The notes under the pieces: generated by a model
Databases searched by the model: none
What the model saw: the letters and a program-made list of their open reading frames with translations, nothing else
What the model was told of the DNA's origin: nothing
Assembly (NCBI RefSeq): GCF_004327285.1
Contig: NZ_QJUI01000001.1
Location: 62,001-126,000 of the forward strand
Source of the DNA: Phytopseudomonas daroniae
GTDB lineage: Bacteria > Pseudomonadota > Gammaproteobacteria > Pseudomonadales > Pseudomonadaceae
DNA: 64,000 nucleotides
Direction: 5' to 3'
Made by a program: the position numbers and the translations under genes
Shown: positions 61,393 to 64,000 of the stretch, in pieces
Layout: the number at the start of each line of letters is the position of its first letter
Numbering within the stretch: the first letter of the stretch is position 1

Positions 61393-62199
61393 TGAGCCGA
61401 TCTCCCAAAGCAGCAGGCGCGAATCGCGCCAGTCTTTCAGCTCGACCACCCGCTGCGCCGCCACGCCAGGAATCTCGAAGGTATTACTGATAAGCCAGGC
61501 GCCTGCTGGCAGCTCGGCACGGGCCTTGCCCCACAGCGCGGACATGGGCGCAGGCGACAAAAAGCAGTAGGCGACATCAACCACTGCGAGATCGCTGCGC
61601 CAGAGGTTCTCGTAACGGATCCGGCAATTGCGCTGACCGATACTGCGCAGGCGCGCGATGGCATAAGACAACGGCGCGGTCTCTACCCCGGTGAACTGTG
61701 CCTGGGGAAAACGCCGCGCCAGCCACAGTAGAGTGCCCGCCGGGCCACAGCCGAGGTCGACGAAAGCGAAATGCTCGCCACGCTCCTCGAGCAACCGCGC
61801 CAGCTCGCGTCGGCTGCCGGCGCCGGTAAGGTACAGCGGTACCCGTTCAGCAAAACTGTTCCAGTTGAGCAGTAGTAGCAGTACGAAACCAACCAGGAAC
61901 AACCAGGACGGCAGCGGTGCGCCACTGGCCAACAGCAGGCACGGCACGAACGCGAGGTTCAGCCACCACCACCAGCGCGACAACCCCAACCAGCGCGCCA
62001 GGCTTGCTGCCAACAAACCGTGCAGCAGGCCGGCCACCAGCGGGCTGGGCCGCCAACTGGACAGATGGGCCGCAGCAATGATCGCCAGCCCCATGCACAA
62101 AGTGACAACCAGCTGGATCAGCAAGGCCAGCAACGCCGGGTAGCGCTCACCCAGACGGCACAGCGCGCGATGAAAAACAGCCATGCCCAGGAGGCTCAT
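61351..62199 (-). CDS. Membrane-anchored SAM-dependent methyltransferase
   Basis: 282 residues from ATG 62199 (no clear ribosome site; an ATG at 62184 is possible). The first 130 residues hold four membrane helices (for example LALLIQLVVTLCMGLAIIAAA and WLFLVGFVLLLLLNW). The rest is a class I methyltransferase domain: FVDLGCGPAGTLLWLARRF (motif I), then GVETAPL. The SAM site is plausible, the acceptor unknown. The last 13 residues (AIEKLPALPSRR) are encoded by the inverted-repeat element at 61253-61392, so the original C-terminus may have been replaced. Confidence 0.75.
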   Translation of the reverse strand: MSLLGMAVFHRALCRLGERYPALLALLIQLVVTLCMGLAIIAAAHLSSWRPSPLVAGLLHGLLAASLARWLGLSRWWWWLNLAFVPCLLLASGAPLPSWLFLVGFVLLLLLNWNSFAERVPLYLTGAGSRRELARLLEERGEHFAFVDLGCGPAGTLLWLARRFPQAQFTGVETAPLSYAIARLRSIGQRNCRIRYENLWRSDLAVVDVAYCFLSPAPMSALWGKARAELPAGAWLISNTFEIPGVAAQRVVELKDWRDSRLLLWEIGSQAIEKLPALPSRR

Positions 62200-62303
62200 A
62201 GGGAGACGGACGGCCAGTCTAGCGCGGGGAACAGGAAATTGCCGCTGCTGCGGGCATGCTAGACTCGCAGCCATTTTCAGCGCATCACAAACTCGGAAGC
62301 CCC

Positions 62304-63335
62304 ATGGCCAAACGCCAACTCAACCGCCGGCAAAACTGGCGCATCGAAAAGATCCAGGGTGAACGCGCCGCACGCGCGGCCAAACGCGAATCGCGCGTGG
62401 TGGAGACCTTGGAAGGCGGCGACCTGGGCCCGGAGCAGACCGGCCTGGTGATCGCTCACTTCGGCGTACAGGTGGAAGTCGAGGCCACGGACGGCGAGCT
62501 GTCGGGACAGGTATTTCGCTGCCATCTGCGCGCCAACCTGCCGACACTGGTCACCGGTGACCGCGTAGTGTGGCGCCCTGGCAATCAGGGCATTGGCGTG
62601 ATCGTCGCGCAACTGCCACGCGATACCGAACTGTGCCGACCGGACACCCGTGGCCAACTGAAGCCGGTGGCCGCCAACGTCGATCTGATCGTCATCGTCT
62701 TTGCGCCACTGCCCGAACCTCACGCCAACCTGATCGACCGCTACCTGGTCGCTGCCGAACATGCCGGTATCCGTCCGCTGCTGCTGCTCAACAAGGCCGA
62801 CCTGATCGATGTGCAGAACGAAACAGCGCTGAATGCCCTGCTCGGCGTGTATCGCCAGCTGGGCTACCCGCTGCTGGAAGTGTCCGCCCTGGAGGGCGAT
62901 GGCATGGAACAGCTCAAGCAGCAACTCGACGGCAATATCAGCGTATTCGTCGGCCAGTCCGGCGTGGGCAAATCCTCGCTGGTCAACAGCCTGCTACCGG
63001 GCGTCGACACCCGGGTTGGCCCGTTGTCCGAACTGACCGGCAAGGGCACGCACACCACCACCACGGCGCGGCTGTTCCATTTCCCCGGCGGCGGCCAGCT
63101 GATCGACTCACCGGGTATCCGTGAATTCGGCCTGGTGCATGTCAGCCGTGACGACGTGGAGGCGGGCTTCATAGAATTCGCCGAGTTGCTCGGGCATTGC
63201 CGTTTCCGTGACTGCAAGCATGACCGCGAGCCAGGCTGCGCGCTGCTCAAGGCGCTGGAGGATGGGCGCATTCAACCGCAGCGGATGAACAGCTACCGGC
63301 ATATTCTGGCCAGCCTGCCGGAGTCGGAGTACTGA
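62304..63335 (+). CDS. rsgA: Ribosome small subunit-dependent GTPase RsgA
   Basis: 343 residues from ATG 62304. N-terminal OB fold (about 40-110), then the circularly permuted GTPase order G4-G5-G1-G3: LLNKADLID, then [17 protein letters not shown] (G1, about residue 218), [10 protein letters not shown] (G3), and the C-terminal zinc motif with [17 protein letters not shown]. It checks 30S maturation. The order orn, rsgA, motB follows P. aeruginosa. Confidence 0.96.
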   Translation: MAKRQLNRRQNWRIEKIQGERAARAAKRESRVVETLEGGDLGPEQTGLVIAHFGVQVEVEATDGELSGQVFRCHLRANLPTLVTGDRVVWRPGNQGIGVIVAQLPRDTELCRPDTRGQLKPVAANVDLIVIVFAPLPEPHANLIDRYLVAAEHAGIRPLLLLNKADLIDVQNETALNALLGVYRQLGYPLLEVSALEGDGMEQLKQQLDGNISVFVGQSGVGKSSLVNSLLPGVDTRVGPLSELTGKGTHTTTTARLFHFPGGGQLIDSPGIREFGLVHVSRDDVEAGFIEFAELLGHCRFRDCKHDREPGCALLKALEDGRIQPQRMNSYRHILASLPESEY

Positions 63336-63381
63336 ACAACCAACTGGTAGGAACATGAAAGGGCGCCAGCTACGCGCCTGA

Positions 63382-64000
63382 TCACTCCTCGGGCTGATCC
63401 ATGTGCAGCGCGCCGCCATCGAAGATATTCAACCGCTCACGCACCTGCTCACTGGATAACGGCTCGACAACCGACGCGCCGCCGGTGCCGCCAGCTGGAG
63501 CGTCCGGCGCCTGATCGGGCGCTACCTCGCCACCGCCCTGCTCGCCTTCAATGGTGCGCTGGGCCTTCTTGGTCAGCACCACGATATCGATGCGCCGGTT
63601 TACCGGATTGAAGGGGTCGTCACGGTCGAAGAGTGCCGAGGACGCGTAGCCGACCACCCGCGCGACCTGCGCATCGTCATAGCCGGCGGCGATCAACACA
63701 CGGCGCGCGGCGTTGGCGCGGTTGGCCGACAACTCCCAGTTGCCAAAACCACCGGCACCGGCAAAGGGCTTGGCATCGGTGTGGCCGCTGATGCTGATCT
63801 TGTTCGGCACCGCCTTGATGGTGTCGGTCAGCGCAAACAGGATGTCCTCGAAATACGGCTGCAACCGGGCGCTACCCAAGGCAAACATCGGCCGGTTCTC
63901 AGCGTCGACGATCTGGATGCGCAGACCATCCTGGGTGATTTCGAAAAGAATCTGATCCTTGAAACGCTGCAATTGCGGATCCTGCTCGACCTTGTTCTGC
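63382..64000 (-). CDS. motB: Flagellar motor protein MotB, C-terminal part
   Basis: About 206 codons are in the window; the N-terminus and the membrane helix lie off the right edge. The OmpA-type peptidoglycan-binding domain is clear: ISISGHTDAKPFAG, NWELSANRANAARRVLIAAG, and VVGYASS with RRIDIVVL. With MotA it forms the stator, anchoring the motor to the cell wall. The tail (after about 150 residues of this part) is acidic and Gly/Ala-rich. Confidence 0.93.
   Translation of the reverse strand, partial: QNKVEQDPQLQRFKDQILFEITQDGLRIQIVDAENRPMFALGSARLQPYFEDILFALTDTIKAVPNKISISGHTDAKPFAGAGGFGNWELSANRANAARRVLIAAGYDDAQVARVVGYASSALFDRDDPFNPVNRRIDIVVLTKKAQRTIEGEQGGGEVAPDQAPDAPAGGTGGASVVEPLSSEQVRERLNIFDGGALHMDQPEE

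Overview
The window is about 64 kb of a GC-rich Pseudomonas-type chromosome. From about 33.6 kb onward the housekeeping gene order is the one I remember for Pseudomonas aeruginosa: ygiQ, dnaB, rplI, rpsR, rpsF, rlmB, rnr, tRNA-Leu pair, purA, hisZ, hflC, hflK, hflX, hfq, miaA, mutL, amiB, tsaE, nnrD, queG, orn, rsgA, motB. The many intergenic inverted repeats resemble those of the P. mendocina/oleovorans group. The species call is an inference from memory, not a database result.

Region 1 (1-13.9 kb) is nitrogen scavenging. After a partial nudE and the nucleotidase gene yrfG come allophanate hydrolase (atzF), urea carboxylase (uca), a GntR/FCD regulator and a complete urea ABC transporter (urtABCDE). 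No urease genes are present. Urea would enter through UrtABCDE, be carboxylated with ATP and biotin, and be split to ammonia and CO2. A near-perfect sigma-54 promoter, with an IHF-like site and an NtrC-like site upstream, precedes atzF. A truncated copy of the first 11 uca codons forms a short leader ORF just upstream of uca. Part of that leader can pair with the uca 5' coding region around the uca start site.

Region 2 (14.2-23.1 kb) holds a class II aldolase, a taurine-pyruvate-type class III aminotransferase, a MocR regulator, a polar amino acid ABC transporter behind a sigma-54-like promoter, a YdfG/IsfD-type short-chain dehydrogenase and a TauE/SafE-family exporter. Together these suggest use of taurine (or a related amine) as nitrogen source with excretion of a hydroxylated product such as isethionate. 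This is a hypothesis from gene content.

Region 3 (23.2-33.5 kb) is mixed: a dCache-type chemoreceptor, two GNAT acetyltransferases, a DksA-type zinc finger protein, an oxaloacetate decarboxylase family enzyme, a periplasmic solute-binding protein, several membrane proteins, the Hsp70-like YegD and a methyltransferase.

Region 4 (33.6-64 kb) is core metabolism and RNA, DNA and cell-wall maintenance, mostly on the minus strand in tightly overlapping operons. In it, hflX carries a single-base frameshift, and a heptamer tandem array (16.6 copies of AGCTGCA) follows the tRNA-Leu pair. Two genes (rlmB and a methyltransferase) end inside repeat elements. The rest looks ordinary.
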